Below are positions 28,881 to 43,165 of a DNA stretch of 64,000 nt, piece by piece. The stretch is from Strix aluco (lineage: Eukaryota; Chordata; Aves; Strigiformes; Strigidae). Every line of letters starts with the position of its first letter. Position 1 is the first letter of the stretch. The notes beneath the pieces were generated by a model that had not been told where the DNA came from, ran no database searches, and was given only the letters and a program-made list of their open reading frames with translations. The stretch covers positions 89,644,704-89,708,703 of the forward strand of contig NC_133971.1 of NCBI RefSeq assembly GCF_031877795.1, given 5' to 3'. The position numbers were made by a program, and so were the translations under genes.

Positions 28881-28920
28881 CATGTATTGGGGAAGGACAT
28901 CATGTATTGGGGAAGGACAT
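28881..28920 (+). repeat. Perfect 20-bp tandem duplication
   Basis: catgtattggggaaggacat occurs twice in succession with no difference, so the duplication is recent. Confidence 0.95.
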
Positions 28921-31900
28921 GAGGGGACATGTGAGTGGCATAGAGAGAGCAGCTTCAGTTCTCATTCCATTTCCAAATTCAGTCAGCATCAGCCTGAAGG
29001 CATGAGCCCATTGGAAACCATTCTTTGTTGTTTCTGGTGAAGCAGAGATTCAGGACATGTTTATGTGGTTTTTTGCAATCATGTAAATCGCCATGGCAAG
29101 ACACAAGCCAATGCTAATTCAGGCTCTAAATCTAGCTCTAGAGACAGAAAGGACAGTGCTCTTGATGATGGAGAAGTTTTTTTAAAGGATCTGAAAAATC
29201 CTAACAACAAACTAAAAACTCAATGGATTTTGTTCTCCATTGCCATAATAATCTGTCATTTTTTGAAAATATTCAAGCAAAACAATCCTTTATTTTCTGC
29301 TAGATAATTGGTTGTGAAGACAAATCAAGATCAGCAAACCTGTTTTGCCCCTTTCATATTGCCTCAAACAGTATTTCTTCAGGAATTCCCTTCCTAACTT
29401 ACCTTGGACGTCTTAGATTTTGAAACCCTTTAGACACTTCTACCATTAACATCTGTATAGGCGTGGACACCCGACTCTTTCTCTGACTGTTCGTTTTTGG
29501 CCCCCATCCCCTCAATTCCCTATTCCTCTATCCATCTGGATGTGACTACAGGTAGCTGATCCACCATCCAATGACACCAAAGATAATCTTGCAGTAACTT
29601 CATTCAGGTTTGGGGCAAACCCAGCTTCTGGGCAACTGCTTGGTTCAGCTCCATCTTCTCACACCATCCAGTGCACCCTTGATGTCATTGTGCGTGAACT
29701 GCTGGAGGTGGTGAGGTCAATGACAGAATTCCTGCAAGATTCAGTAAGGCCAGAAATTCAGTTTAAGGTCTCTGTTACCATAACATGCTGCTGGGATTGG
29801 GAGAAGGGGAAATGGAGTCTGCATTTTTCGCCTTTGTTTCCCATTTCCTTTTTCAGTGTATTAGTTTATAGATAGGAAGATTTTTAACTAATATTCTTAA
29901 GACATATTTGCAAGCATTGTCATTGATCAGCATCACAATTACTATTCATGTAACACTGGTGGGACAGGAAAAAAAAAATAGTTATGATTCTATTTTGGTT
30001 GTTGTCAGTATTGCCAGAAAGAGATAAAGCTTTCTTTCTGTCTCTCACTCTTACACTCTTTTTTTTTTTTCTCTCCTGTCCTTCAAGAAAATTGTCCTTT
30101 TATTTATTTTTGCTCTATCTAAGAGTGGCAGCTGATTTTGAAGTGTCAGACTATTATTTGTTTTTTTGGATGTTACCATTTATTGCAAAGAGGATAAAAT
30201 CAATGTGACATTTCCAGAACAATGATAGATAAAAATGATGAGTGATCTTTAAACGCAGAAGGCTAATTTTTAAAAATGTCACTAGTGTACTATTTCAGAG
30301 TTTGTCAAAGATAAAACAATAAAAGTTATAGATATGAAAACTAATAATATTTCACTGGGTAAGCTATAGATAAGCAGACTGTACAGTATACAAGTTCTAT
30401 ATGTTTCTAAATATGATAGAAATGCTGCAAAAAGGACAGTATTAAATATAGTTACTTTGGGTTATTTGTTTAGACATTTGTTTGTGAAGACCTTGATTTC
30501 TAAGGCTATGATCATGCAATCAGTTGTTCTAGCAAGGACTCACAGACTGGCATTTTCTACTATGGAGAATTTACATAGACTCAAGGGATTGTGAATTGAT
30601 GACCAAGCTTTACAAGTCACCTGAACAATATAGTCATTGTGCTTTTAAAGCTATTAGCATGTCATACTGTGAGTGCAAGCCTCACTTCAAAATGATGCTA
30701 AAATCTGTCCTTTGCTCTGAGAGGGTATTGTTTCTGATATCCACTTTTGTGGACTGTTGACTATAGTAACCTGTGTGCATAAAGCACAGAAGACTCAATT
30801 CCCCACAGTTCAAACTGACTTTAACAACTTGTGTGTGTGTGTGTATTATTACTATTGCAATGTTTCCTGGCTATTTCATTTACAAATCATGGATGAAAAT
30901 CTAGTCCTGAAGGCCTGGTGAGACCTTCTAATATCACTGGTAAAGTTATGTGAAATTAGTGAACGATATCTGCTCTGTTCTTAAACTGGGGCTTACAGTC
31001 AGGAAGAGCTGGTGTGACTCAGTTGTGCTAATCTGGCATAAACCCTTTGACTAATAGGAGGAAAACAGAGAAGCAAGAAGTGAACATCAGTAGTGGGGCC
31101 CTTACATGAGAGTACTTGACCTAAGGATGTGACTGACATTTGATAAATTGAGAGGTAGGAATATCTAAAATTTTATATGTTATGCATCCACAGAAAGGGA
31201 ACTAATATTAACACACATTTGCCAGTTAATGGACATAAAAAGAGTGTGGCCTCTAGTGATCTCGGCTGGATTATAATAGTTAATTTACATCTAACATGGT
31301 AAAAAGTGTTCTATTATGAAGTCCGAGAGAACTTGAATATGAATATGAAATGTCAACAAATAAATTTTCAAGAGGATATCTGAGAAACTTAACTCATATT
31401 TGAGTGTCTCTCTGTCTGTCTGAATAGTATATTTACACAGTTCTAGTTCAACTGGTGTAGTTTACAAGTAGCTGCAAACCAGATGTCAGTATTTACCATG
31501 CTCAAATAGATGCCTTGTTTTGCAGTTGTGAAATACTGAAGTTAAAAAAAAAAAAAAAAAAGAGGAAAAAATCACACATAGCAGTTTAAGTTTGATGTTG
31601 GTTTTACAACCTCATTTTGGGGGAAAAATAACTTCACAGTTTAACTGCAGATTAAATCTGATCTGATTCAGCTCTAATCATCTCATTAGAGGCAAATGAA
31701 CATAAATTGTGAATCAACTTGGAAGGAAGGGTGTGGGAAGATTTATGATAACTCCTCCCATCACGACACTATAGACACAAACATTAACCAAAATATGGTA
31801 AAAAAGGAAGCAGTAAGCATCTGTTTAAGGCCTTCTTTAACCTTTTTCAGATCTATGAAGAGACAGAGTTTGATCTGAGAGTTGTTAAATAGTTCAGTCT

Positions 31901-32460
31901 TTGAATTAGAGAATGGTAAAATGGAAAACTAAAGAGGTAGGGCTTACATTTCTAAGTGTCATGTTCAAAACCAGATGTGATAAATTGCAAGGCTAAGATA
32001 AGGTAGTTCTCTTCTGGCACTAAATCTATTTTTGTGAAATTTTTGCACCTACTTTCAGATCACCGCAATTCATCTGAAAGGTTTCTAGATGCTAACTTTT
32101 ACTTACAAGATGCTTAATTGTAAGTCTTTCACATATTCTGCATTTTCTGAAAGCTCTGGGCAGCACACACATATGATAATAGGATGGTCTGCCAGAAGAC
32201 AGCTCATCTTCAGCTTCAAGAGTTTACTTACAAATATTTCAAAATAACATTTGATTGTTATAAGAAAATACACTTCCTTCCTCTAGCCTCATTTCTATGA
32301 GACTAATTTTTACACTTTGAAAAGAAAATTACGAAGTATATGTTATCTCACGTACAGATTTCTCTGGGATGGGAAACCTCATTTAGTACTAATGATGTCA
32401 CCTACACTGTCTATAATTTGTTGTCAAAGTTTTATTTATAAGGCATGAATGATTTCATGC

Positions 32461-33279
32461 CGGATCAATGGGCTAAGGCCAATTGTATGAGCTTCAATAA
32501 GGCCAAATTCCGGGTTCTGCACTTCGGTCACAACAACCCCCAGCAACGCTACAGGCTTGGGGAGGAGTGGCTGGAGAGCTGCCAGTCAGAGAGGGACCTG
32601 GGGGTGTTGGTTGACAGCCGGCTGAACAGGAGCCAGCAGTGTGCCCAGGTGGCCAAGAAGGCCAATGGCATCCTGGCTTGCATCAGAAATAGTGTGGCCA
32701 GCAGGGACAGGGAAGTGATCTTACCCCTGTACTTGGCACTGGTGAGGCCGCATCTCAATTACTGTGTTCAGTTTTGGGCCCCTCACTACAAAAAGGACAT
32801 TGAATTATTGAGCGTGTCCAAAGAAGGACAACAAAGCTGGTGCAGGGTCTGGAGCACATGTTGTACGAGGAGCGGCTGAGGGAACTGGGGTTGTTTAGTC
32901 TGGGGAAGAGGAGGCTGAGGGGAGACCTCTTCGCCCTCTACAACTCCCTGAAAGGAGGTTGCAAAGAGCTGGGGATGAGCCTCTTGAACCAAGTAAAAGT
33001 GGTAGGACAAGAGATAATGGCCTCAAGTTCCGCCAGGGCAGGGTTAGACTGGCTCTTAGGAAGTATTTCTTTGCAGAAGGGGTTGTTGGGCGTTGGAATG
33101 GGCTGCCAAGGGCAGTGGTGGAGTCCCCATCCCTGGAGGTGTTTGAGAGTTGGGCTGATCCAGAGCTGAGGGATCTGGTGGAGTTGAGAATGGTCAGTGT
33201 GAGGTTAACGGTTGGACGAGATGATCTTCAAAGTCTTTTCCAACCTTGATGATTCTGTGATTCTGTGATTCTATGATTT
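32461..33279 (+). mobile_element. 5'-truncated CR1 LINE, 3' end intact
   Basis: The segment encodes the last part of the CR1 reverse-transcriptase ORF: the [12 protein letters not shown] and [17 protein letters not shown] blocks are recognisable. The reading is broken by at least two frameshifts, near 32810 and near 32950. It ends in the CR1 3' signature of repeated gattctgtgattctatg. It is GC-richer than its surroundings and moderately diverged. It is dead: no first ORF and no catalytic part of the polymerase. Confidence 0.93.
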
Positions 33280-34073
33280 CAGAAATCTCTAACATCTCAT
33301 CAGACATACTGTATCTTGGACTGTAGCCCATTTGAAATATTTAAAAAAATATGTGACTTTGAAGACAGTAGTCAATTTCATTTTTAAGTAAAGACCATGG
33401 AATAGACACATATATTTCATATTCCATATCAAATATGAAAAACCAACAACTCTGGATTTTAGTATGTGAATTATCATTTTAATTATGATTTTACAATTTA
33501 TATCATCTTTCCAATAAAAGTAAACCTGCCTTAGGAAACAGCCTTCCTGTTCAACTGTCTGCCCAAGGAAAAAATGCCTACATACTTTGATCAATAAAAA
33601 GCGGGGTCCAAAGGGTCAGGAAGAACCATTGTGTTCTCAAATTAATAAGAAAGACATTCATTTCAGCAGGACTGGCCATCTTAAAAGATTGTCTTCAGTG
33701 CACCTTAGAGACCTCAGTTTCAGGCTGGCTTGATGTCCTAATTGAATTGCCTTTGCTGTAGAGTGTAGAAAACAAAGCCTCAGAGAGTTTCCCAGACAGA
33801 GAGAGAGAGGTGGGTGAAGGGAATCCATGATGCCTGCTCAATAAACAGTGGTCATTTTACTCCAGTCTGAGGACAAAAAAAGAAAAAGGAGAAATTTATT
33901 GACCTCTGGTGATAGTTTTCTCAGAAATGTGTTATTTTATTTGTTATTTTATATAACACATAATAGTATGTAATAACAACAGTTATTATATGACCTTATT
34001 CTTACCTAGCTCTTCTCATTACTGAGTCCCAAAGCAGCTTATAGAGAAAGTTTCCCTCAATACCACACAATAT
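33280..34073. other. No gene seen
   Basis: Unique sequence between CR1 and the MIR relic. Confidence 0.6.
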
Positions 34074-34174
34074 ACAGAGAAGTGGCTTGATCAAAGTCAC
34101 CCATCAGCTAGTGGCAGAGCAGAAATTAGACTCTGGAGCCTCATCACCTTATACTGTATCTTCCAGACTACAGC
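34074..34174 (+). mobile_element. MIR core-SINE relic
   Basis: cagagaagtggcttgatcaa, gtcacccatcagctagtggc and agagcagaaattagactctg follow the MIR 3' half closely. Confidence 0.55.
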
Positions 34175-34429
34175 ATTATGTGTAAACACATCTGTATGTA
34201 TAATCTACATATGTATACTCTATCTTGACATTACATATGTACAGGTAATCAAGGAAGAGATTATAATAGTTCTGCCTGTCACCCCCATCCTACTGGTGTA
34301 CTTTTACACAGTCTAATTCTGTACTCTTTAATTTTCCCCTCAAATACTTTAGGGATAACTTCAAAGATGAAAGAGCCAATATCTTTTCAATATTAGTAGG
34401 CAATACAGTGATGGGCAGTGGATAAACTT

Positions 34430-34651
34430 GCACTTTGGGCCATTCAGGTTGGGTACTAGGAAAAGCTCTTTCCACAGAAGGTTAGTGCAGTACTGAAACA
34501 GGTTTCACAGGGAGGTTATGAAATCTGAATCTTCTGAGGTTTTCAGCACTTGGTTAGACAAAGCTATGTCTCAGGTCATCTAGTGTTGGTTTTAAGCAGA
34601 GGGTTAGATGACCTCCAGAGGTCCCCTTTAATCAACTTTTCTATGATTCTA
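34430..34651 (+). mobile_element. Old CR1 3' fragment
   Basis: Conserved CR1 3'-end blocks can be followed: actaggaaaagctctttcc, agggaggttatg, ttagatgacctccagaggtc and the terminal ctatgattct. It is much more diverged than the copy at 32461. Confidence 0.75.
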
Positions 34652-35805
34652 CATTCCTCCCAGAAGGTCTCTTGTTTTGTCTCATGTGACTTGTCTCCTT
34701 ATCACTTCTGCTGTGGTGCTAATCCATTCTCCTGTGTGCCTGTTTCAGCCATCTGTGTAATGAAATGGAGTTAGCATATCCAAACACTGAGCCACTGCAT
34801 CCACAGTATGCACCACAGTGTACTACAACCATACTGGCTTGTAGTATAGATGCACTAGCAAAAGCATCACTCCTGCCCATTTCTGAGACAAATGTCTCTC
34901 TGTATCTAACAATTAAAACATAGTCACCAACAGGTAAGTGGAAGGGGACACTGAGATGTGAATAGGGGGTAAAAAATGGGTCACTACCCTAGAAGTGCAT
35001 CTTGTCATGACAGGGCAATGCCTGCTAACCAAAATACCTGGAGCTCTTATGCAAGGGAAACAGGTTTGCATGGGTTTGGAGACTGAATTAGAACATTTTA
35101 TAACACAGAATGCAAATAATCAGGCAATTTACTCTGTAGCTGTACAGTAATTGCAGTGTAATTAGAATAATTGCGTTTTACCTGCAGTACATGCACTTAT
35201 GGCATGTTGTATTTGCATTAAATATTCAACATATACATTCCAGACCAATTCATCTTTGTTGTAGCTCTGTGCTGAAGTCAGAGGATACACTACAGGGATG
35301 AATCTGGCTCTCAGTATTTTAACTTGTGCAAGCTACAGTCCTGTTGGAGATTCCAATTTTACAGAAAAAGGGTTTTTTAGGAGTTTGATGAGTTTGGTGA
35401 TGAAAACTTGCATAGCCTGGGAGTAGTTTGTCCAGTCAAAGTTTAACTTAAACTCATTTGAATAACAGGCAAACAAAAACTTACAACAAACAGGTAATCA
35501 TTCACTGCAGTGAGCAATCGAGCAGTTCACTTCTGGCGGTAGTCTCACACAGACTGTACTTTGGGGTCAAGCCAAAACCTCAACTCCAGCTGCTTCGTGC
35601 TAATGAGGCAAAGAAAAGTAACCAAAAATCTGCCTAAAAGGAGTAGCTGTAAATGCCCTCCTCCCTGTTGCAAGAGTGGTTTTGAGTGGCTTGGGTCTGA
35701 TACACTTGGCTCTCCTACATGTGTCCTCTTCCCTTGACATAAGGACAGGAAGAAGCCATGCCAAAGGCAGCAAGGGGTAAGGGATAGTGTGTGGGAGGAA
35801 GGATG

Positions 35806-35905
35806 CGTAAGTGATTAGGGCAGGAATTTAAGATGATGCAGACCTGGGTTCAGGTCCTTACTCTGTGACAGCCTTTCCACATGACCTTAACTAAATCATT
35901 ATAAT
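35806..35905 (+). mobile_element. MIR 5'-half relic
   Basis: taagtgattagggcaggaat, cagacctgggttcaggtcct, gtgacagcc and catgaccttaactaaatcat keep the order of a MIR 5' half. Confidence 0.5.
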
Positions 35906-38900
35906 TAAATCCACAAAAAAACCCAGAAAAGGTAACATCTAACTTCAAGCTCAGACCTTTTAAGAGTCTAAAATTTCTGGATTATGTATGATGAGCTTGA
36001 AGTCTGATAAAAAAAGCCAGCAGCCCAAGCAGAGAACTAATCAGTAAGAGAAAAGCTTAATCTGAGCATCATACTTCCAGATTTATAAGGTGTTTAAAGA
36101 CAGATAGGGTTCTCCCATGTGTAGAAACATTTTATTTTTGACCAAATACCAGCCTGCTCTTTGGAGCAATGAATCACACCAATGTTTTTCCACTTTCATC
36201 TTGTGTACCCTCATTGCTCAATTAAAACATTTGAAAGAAAAAACAGCCCTGGAAACTCACTGAGGTTAACAGGGCTGAGACTAGGACAAAGTACAACAAA
36301 GCCCATGGCCTCCACGCTTCCTATCTGAATGGTTAGCCTAGCTGCAGGTAGGGGTCAAACTGCACCGTGCTGAAAGAAGTGATATCTAATGGTAGACTAG
36401 CCATGTCATATTTGCCCTCCTAATCATAAGACCTAAGTTGCATAAAAATAATTTTTGGCTATCACTAAGATACAGATCATAAAGGCCTCTAATGTTCAGC
36501 CTATAGTGGAGATACAGGAAGGAAGTATGATCGAATCTGAGAACACTTATTGTCCTGGGCTTAGCCACTATAGTGTCTCTCTTTCTGGCTGGTCCAGTGG
36601 CTGGACAGCCCAGATAATTCCAAATAGACTGGAAACATATGCAGTAGATATCATCCAGCCTTTGTCTCACAGGTCCCTTAAAATTTATGAACTCTACTTC
36701 AGAGCTGACCCTGCAGCTGCAACAACTACTAATTTCAAAGGGAGACAGTTCTTAACACCATAAAGTCCTCCTTGGCCTTCATGTGATGTTTGTCTGACGA
36801 CAAGTGCACAAGTTATCATGGAATCTTTTGCTGTGAGGCTCTGGACCATGACATTACTCTGCTTTTCCTTCTCTCCCCTTGCAATTCTTTTAGTTGTCTA
36901 TTAAGTTTGTGCCTCACGTTTTTCAAAATGTGTTCCCTGCTCCAGTCTCCATTGTTGCTGTCTTTGGAGGTGTCCATTCAACATGCTAATTGCTCTGTGT
37001 GTTTGCTGAAGGAGTTCCTCCAGAGCCCCTTAGATCCTAGTCCTTTCTTAGCTAATTACCATGTGCCATACACTGGAGCTATGGGGCCTCAGGGTGATCA
37101 TTTTGTTGACAATGTGCAGCAATAACCATATAATCACAGCACAATTATGGAGCATTTATGGAGTTATCTGTGCCGTGTGGTAGATGAAGTTAGCAAATGT
37201 AATTTACCTCTCACCACTAAAGAGGACAGAGTCTTAAGGTCAAAGGCTGAGCTCTCATTAGAAACTCCATTTTTTAAAACTGCTTTTATAACAGCAAGTT
37301 CCCTCAAATCAACTGAAATGATGTTTGTTGGGCTTCTTTTTTAATTCCTGTTTTTATCAACTCTAAGACTCCAGCTCAAATTTGCTGACAGGAAATTAAC
37401 TTTCATAAGCTAAAGGAATAACAATAAAATAGTCTCCAAAAAACTCCCCACAAAAACCCTCTCACCCAAATATTCTAAATAAATAAATAAATGCATTCAT
37501 ACACAAAAATGTTCCCTATCAACTTCTATCTGTCTCTTGATACTACTTATCTGTTCATATAAAACTCCTACCAGGTGCAGAGTGATTAAGAAGACCAAAA
37601 ATAAAACTATTATCTATCAAGCTAACATTTCCTCACATCATCTGTAGCACTACATTGGCTGCTGCTCGGATGCTCAATCATGTCTAGTGTTGGAAGGTGA
37701 CATTTGGATAGGAGCCATTCTTCCACAGATTAGGAGAGGAAGCAGGGTTTAGCAGAGTGAATATGATCAACTGAGAAACCTGATGGATAGGGGAAGGGGG
37801 AAAGGAAACCAACATTTATGAAAGATGCCATCCAGAATAGGTCAGATAGAGCAGAAGGGGTCAGGCTTTGGAAGGTTAATCAAAAAGAAAAAAATTTCTT
37901 AGTATGACTAGGTCTTTTTTCAAGGATTGGTGTGTATATATATGGTAATGGGATATACAATAGATGCATACACATATTACCATATTACCATATATACATA
38001 TGCATATATATGTTCATATGCATACAAACACACAAAACCTCCCAACACAGACTATCCCATAAATATATAAATATATAAATATACAAATATATAAATATAT
38101 AAATATATGTATATATAAATATATACATATAAATATACAATGTATTTCCCTTTTCCAATAAAAGAGGATATAGGCTCTCAGACCAACTTTCATATATGGC
38201 AGCTTAGAGCAAAAATGTTTTATTCATGAATGATGTATTTTTTTTTTTTTATAAACACATAAAAATGTGAAACAATAAAAGTGATATATACCTAATAATG
38301 AGTGAGCCAATAAACCCCACCAGGCAACTTAGCTTTGGAAGTGGAAAAATTGACTTTGTATAACAAATTGCAGAATTATTAATCCTGTTTGAAACCCTTT
38401 TTATATCAGACCATTTACTTTAATTCTTGCTACTTTCAACATTATCATACATTATGCATTTTTCTTTGTAATATTTTTTTTCTTTCTGCAAGTACAGTGT
38501 GCTCCCAAACTTTAAAGGGCTGGAAGCATTTTAAAGAGAAGCCTACTGGGTAAAAGAAAAAGCAAGGGATAAATTATTTAGGCCATTCTGAGGTACTCAT
38601 CCCTGCAAAAACTCCCTCACAGTGGTCTCTCACAGACCACTGATGAATTAAGCTTTGTGAAACCCCTGCAAGGGAAGGAAATATCATCTCCTTGTTACGT
38701 GACCAGACAAGTGGAAGCACAGAGCTATTGCTGTGTCTACACTAGGCTGAGAAAGAAGCCTACAGAGGGGCACTAACCTGACTATACACACCCTTCTTCA
38801 TATCTTCTGTCCACATAGCTGCCTGGTGAACATCCTCTGGGCTTCCTGTAAATGGTGGAAGGGGAGGAGATATGGTGAGACTTTGCCTTAAGGTGTCTTT

Positions 38901-41900
38901 CTTAAGGGACAGAAGCAGGGACAAGTATACTTAAAATAAAGGTGACACTCGAACTTAAGAATGCAGGTTGGTCTTCAGACTCATCTACAAACAAGCAGAA
39001 TAAGACATGTGGTCTGAGTCAAAGGGTGGCTGAGGAGAGATGGAGTGGCTTTGTGTAGGAAAACCTGCTTTGTTATGCCATGATGTATCCATGAAGAGCC
39101 TTGGCTGTGTACCTTTTGATATGAATACACTGTATGTAAGCTTAGGCATGGGGGAGCTTGTATGGGTGGGAAGATATGTAAGTTTCAGGTTTTGTCTGTA
39201 AAGCGAGAGGCAAGCACATCTGGTCTCAAGGGTATTCTTCATGCCTACCCTTACTGGGAAGTATCCATGTAACCAATATTTTCCTGAAAGACAATTTTAG
39301 ATGCACAGCATAAATAATCTAGAACCTGAGGTCTGAGTTCACTGGAGATCTACATCTCCATGTGAGGGCTATGAGAGTCCTATATGATTTGAAGTTGAGT
39401 AAGAGTTCAAAGGTAAAGTTATCCAGTTTACTGACTATAATCAACCATTTGGCAAAAATTAGACTAATATTATTCTCAGACTGTGCTGATCAGAATCATG
39501 GCTACCAGCAGGCCAATGGCACAAATTGATGAGTATATAGGTATATCCAGCACACATACTTTTTTCTCAGGAGAAGACTTCAAACCCTTGCACTGTCCAA
39601 AATTAAGTCTTAAAAGAGAAAACAAGAAGGAATGTGTTTCCAGCTGTAATTTACTGTTAGTTATTTGGATACTTTTTTATTCAACACCATTACTTCTCTC
39701 ATATAGTTCTGTATTTGTTCTTTTTAATGCACAAGGTGCTTGCTACAACAGTGCCAGCAATAATGGAGCATTGTTTGCTTTCAGTCATTTTAAGCCCAAG
39801 AGATCTTATGATCTCAAAAACCCCTGCCAATCACAAAATAAGCAATCACAAGATTCCCACTGAGTTCGATAGGACTGGGTTTGAACAATGGTCTCTTTGA
39901 GTTGAGGTAAAAGAATTTATTGGTTAGTTTTTGTAATTCAATATAACAGTATGCCAAGACTGGCCAGAACAGTAATAATTTTTTTTCTGTCATTAGCAGA
40001 GCTTTTCTGTAAGAAGATACGCTGTCAACTGGCAAACAATTGTCCCAACCAAGCAATCAGAGTGAGGTCATGTTTCTATACTAGACCTTAAAGAATGGAA
40101 TTCCTTAAACTCAGCTACAGCAATTCCAATCCTCCAGGTGTGTTTAATCCCCATTTTTTTATTCTGATTTACCAACCATGCAGTTCAGGAACAGTTACAC
40201 CAGCAGTAGCTGGTTAACTTTGATTACTTTTTTGGTTAGCAAACATGTAAACGTGTTAGAGCTCATGTTTGTAGAGAAGTCTATTCTTGAGAAATCATTT
40301 TGGTGTGTTACAAATTTTACCTCTGGGCAAGCCTCCCTTTAATCTTTCTCTGAATAAGTTAGATAATCAGCTTGAAGAGTCTTTAAATATATAAAATATT
40401 TCTTTTCATGCCCCTTCCTTTGCCAAGATTAACAATTTCAAATTTTCTTATTTGCTAACTATGCATAAAGTATTTCTAGATGTGAACACTTATTTAATCC
40501 AGTGAATTCTCCTCCAAAGTAAGATTTCCACTTAAGAAACCTGGAGTTCCAACAACCTAAACTTCCAATCTTTTCTCTAGTACTTTGCCACCAGATACTA
40601 TCTCTCTGTCAATCTGTACAAAAAGTCTGTTACAATATGAGTTACCACCTTGAAAAATAAGGATTCCAGTCTTCTCAGTTTCTCTAGTAACTTGCATGTC
40701 TGTGACAGATATTTTTTCTTCTTTATTTTCTAACTGTTGGCATCCTCAGTGAGGCATCTTTTAAAATTAATATTCAGCTCTGCAGTAAACTGAATATTAC
40801 TTTAACTCTGTAGGAAAGGAAGGAGAGGTACCTCCACTGAATCACTCTAGCAGCACCTATTTTTCTCTTTACTGATCATACAGTGTGTAAAATTATGGTC
40901 TTACCTCCTGTATCTCATGTAGTGAACACTTTATGTGTGTTGAATCTGGGAAGTTTTAACTGTATGTAAACAGTGTCTCTCTTTTTTATATATAAAGAAA
41001 TTAGTCTAAAAAAGGACCTAACCGCATGTGGATTTTAGAAGTATGACCAAAATACTTATTGTTCATAATAATCTGTATTAATTTATGTAATCTATGTAAT
41101 ACCAATTTTGAAGCTCTGCAGAGTTGATGTTGCTGATAAAGAAACAAACAACCCCCTCTAAGCCCCCACATGACGCTCTTGCAAAGAAACCTCTATTGTG
41201 CTATAATACAAAGCATGTGAAAAACAGATTTATACAGAGTAATTTAAAGTTTCCTTTTCCAGACATGGAGGGAGACAGAAAAGGAGTAATAAGGGACTGG
41301 GATGGAGGGAGGCTTGTTTTAATTTATGGTTTGAAAGCATTCCTATTTAAACTTTCCCACACAGAGGGTCAGTTGCATAGGAAAAGGTTCATTTGCATGA
41401 AGTGCTAAAGATGTGAGCCCCTGAGCAAGTCAGCTCTTGGTGTTCAGGTGCTAACAATACTGTCCATCACGGTACAGCCTTATGTAGGAAGGTACTAAAG
41501 CCTAAATGAAGCTGAGTATTTTTTATTGTGGTGACCCCAGCACAGGGCAGATATTGCACAATATCTTATGTCCACAGCCAATGTGATTTACATATATCTT
41601 TTTTCTTCTCTCTGAATAGAGTGGACAGCTGGTGAATACTTACACCTATTAATCTTTCAGTGCACAATCATCTCTTGTTATGTAACAACTATTTTTCAAT
41701 CTTTCGGGAATCAAATGAAGTAATGAATAATTCTGTTATATTCTTACAGGACTGATGGGCATTACTGAACAACACATAATGTTTGAGGGTGAAGAGAAGG
41801 AGAGAGGCGGGAAACGCTGGCATAAGGCAAACAACCTATTATTGCCTTTTCATTGCAGCAAACAAAAAGAATTCTTTCTAATCTGCTCCTCAGGGGATCA

Positions 41901-43061
41901 CCATAAAATTCCGACCATCTATATATATTTTGTGTGTGTGTGCGTGCATGTGAGTATCTGTGTTAAACTTTCTTGCTGTCAGGTAGGATTTTTAGTACTT
42001 CAAAGCTCTTGGTGTCTCTAGTCTTAAACTAAATTGGTGAAGCTATAAAAGTTTTAATCTCTCTTGGCCCTGAAACTGAAATTTCTGTGCCAACTGCATA
42101 GAACAAGTCATGGCAGTGTGTAGCACAGAATATATGACACTATATGTGGTTGAACAATGAACTCAGGTGCCTAGTTTTATGCAAAAGGGAAAGGAGATGA
42201 ATCAATAATTTGATAATTTAATCAGTTCTAAATGGAAAGGAACATATGTACTTCATGGAGAATGGGCAGTGAAATTTATGAGATTAGGTTCTGATGTGAG
42301 ATTTTAAAAGTTTCTTATTAATATGTTTAAAGCTAAAATCTTAATAATTATTCATAACAAATCACATCAGCTTGGAAAGTAAGAGTAGCAGGATGAGAAA
42401 AAGGCTGGATAAGTTTCCCTGTATGGAACAGGGAACTTTGTTCCAAAAGTTTATTCTTTTCCTTAATTTTGAGGAATCTTTAGAGAGTTTAAATAACTTT
42501 CCATGGTTCCTCCCAGTGACAAGTATCAGGTGTAATCTGAATGTGCAGCCTCTAAATACAGTGAGCGAAGGATGACATTGCCTCCATTATTACTCTTCAG
42601 ATTCCTGTTCTAACTCTGATGGGTTCTGATGTGCAGATACTTTCGATCAAGATTAGCAGACTGGAGCAAAATTTGGAGACTACACGCTGATCTGGCTTAA
42701 CACCCTTTTGCGGTACACCTCTTGCCTTTGCTGTCTGTCTGTCTCCTCCCTTGCATTTTCTTTTGCTGCCTTTCCTTATTGCAATGTGCATAGTTCCCCT
42801 TTAAATGGAAGCCTTTGAGCCTGTGACAGCCAACCAGGATTGAAAGAAAGCACCCACTTTGTTTTGACAAAAAGAAAATCAGTCACTGAACAAGAAATAA
42901 GGCTGGACTTTTAACAGAAGCAGGAAGATTTTTCTGAGAAATAAATATATTATATAGTATTTATTACTATGTGTTACACAAAAGGAGAGGAAAAAAATCC
43001 AGTGCTCAAAGAAAACTCTGTCACTGAAGTTCACAAGTGTGTTAGCAATTTTATTCAGGTG
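35906..43061. other. No gene seen
   Basis: Unique sequence with the ATATAA tract at 38059. The 126-codon plus frame at 39483 has no domain. Confidence 0.6.
38059..38142 (+). repeat. ATATAA-rich satellite tract
   Basis: Repeats of ataaatat with a few interruptions, preceded from 37930 by further ata/cat-rich sequence. Confidence 0.9.
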
Positions 43062-43106
43062 GTTGTTGTTGTTGTTGTTGTTGTTATTGTTGTTATTATT
43101 ATTGTT

Positions 43107-43164
<58 letters not shown>
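43062..43164 (+). repeat. Compound TTG/TTA microsatellite
   Basis: A ttg run changes to a long tta run. Its translation gives meaningless poly-Asn, poly-Val or poly-Ile. Confidence 0.97.

Positions 43165-43165
<1 letters not shown>

Larger units (their letters stand above)
23974..32460. other. No gene seen
   Basis: Unique AT-rich sequence except for the CR1 piece at 25783, the fold-back at 28395 and the 20-bp duplication at 28881. Confidence 0.6.

Noticed and set aside
32549..33010. Minus-strand frames over the CR1 copy
   Set aside because: Antisense shadows of the CR1 reverse-transcriptase remnant.
39483..39863. 126-codon plus-strand frame
   Set aside because: No conserved-looking pattern or flanking signals.
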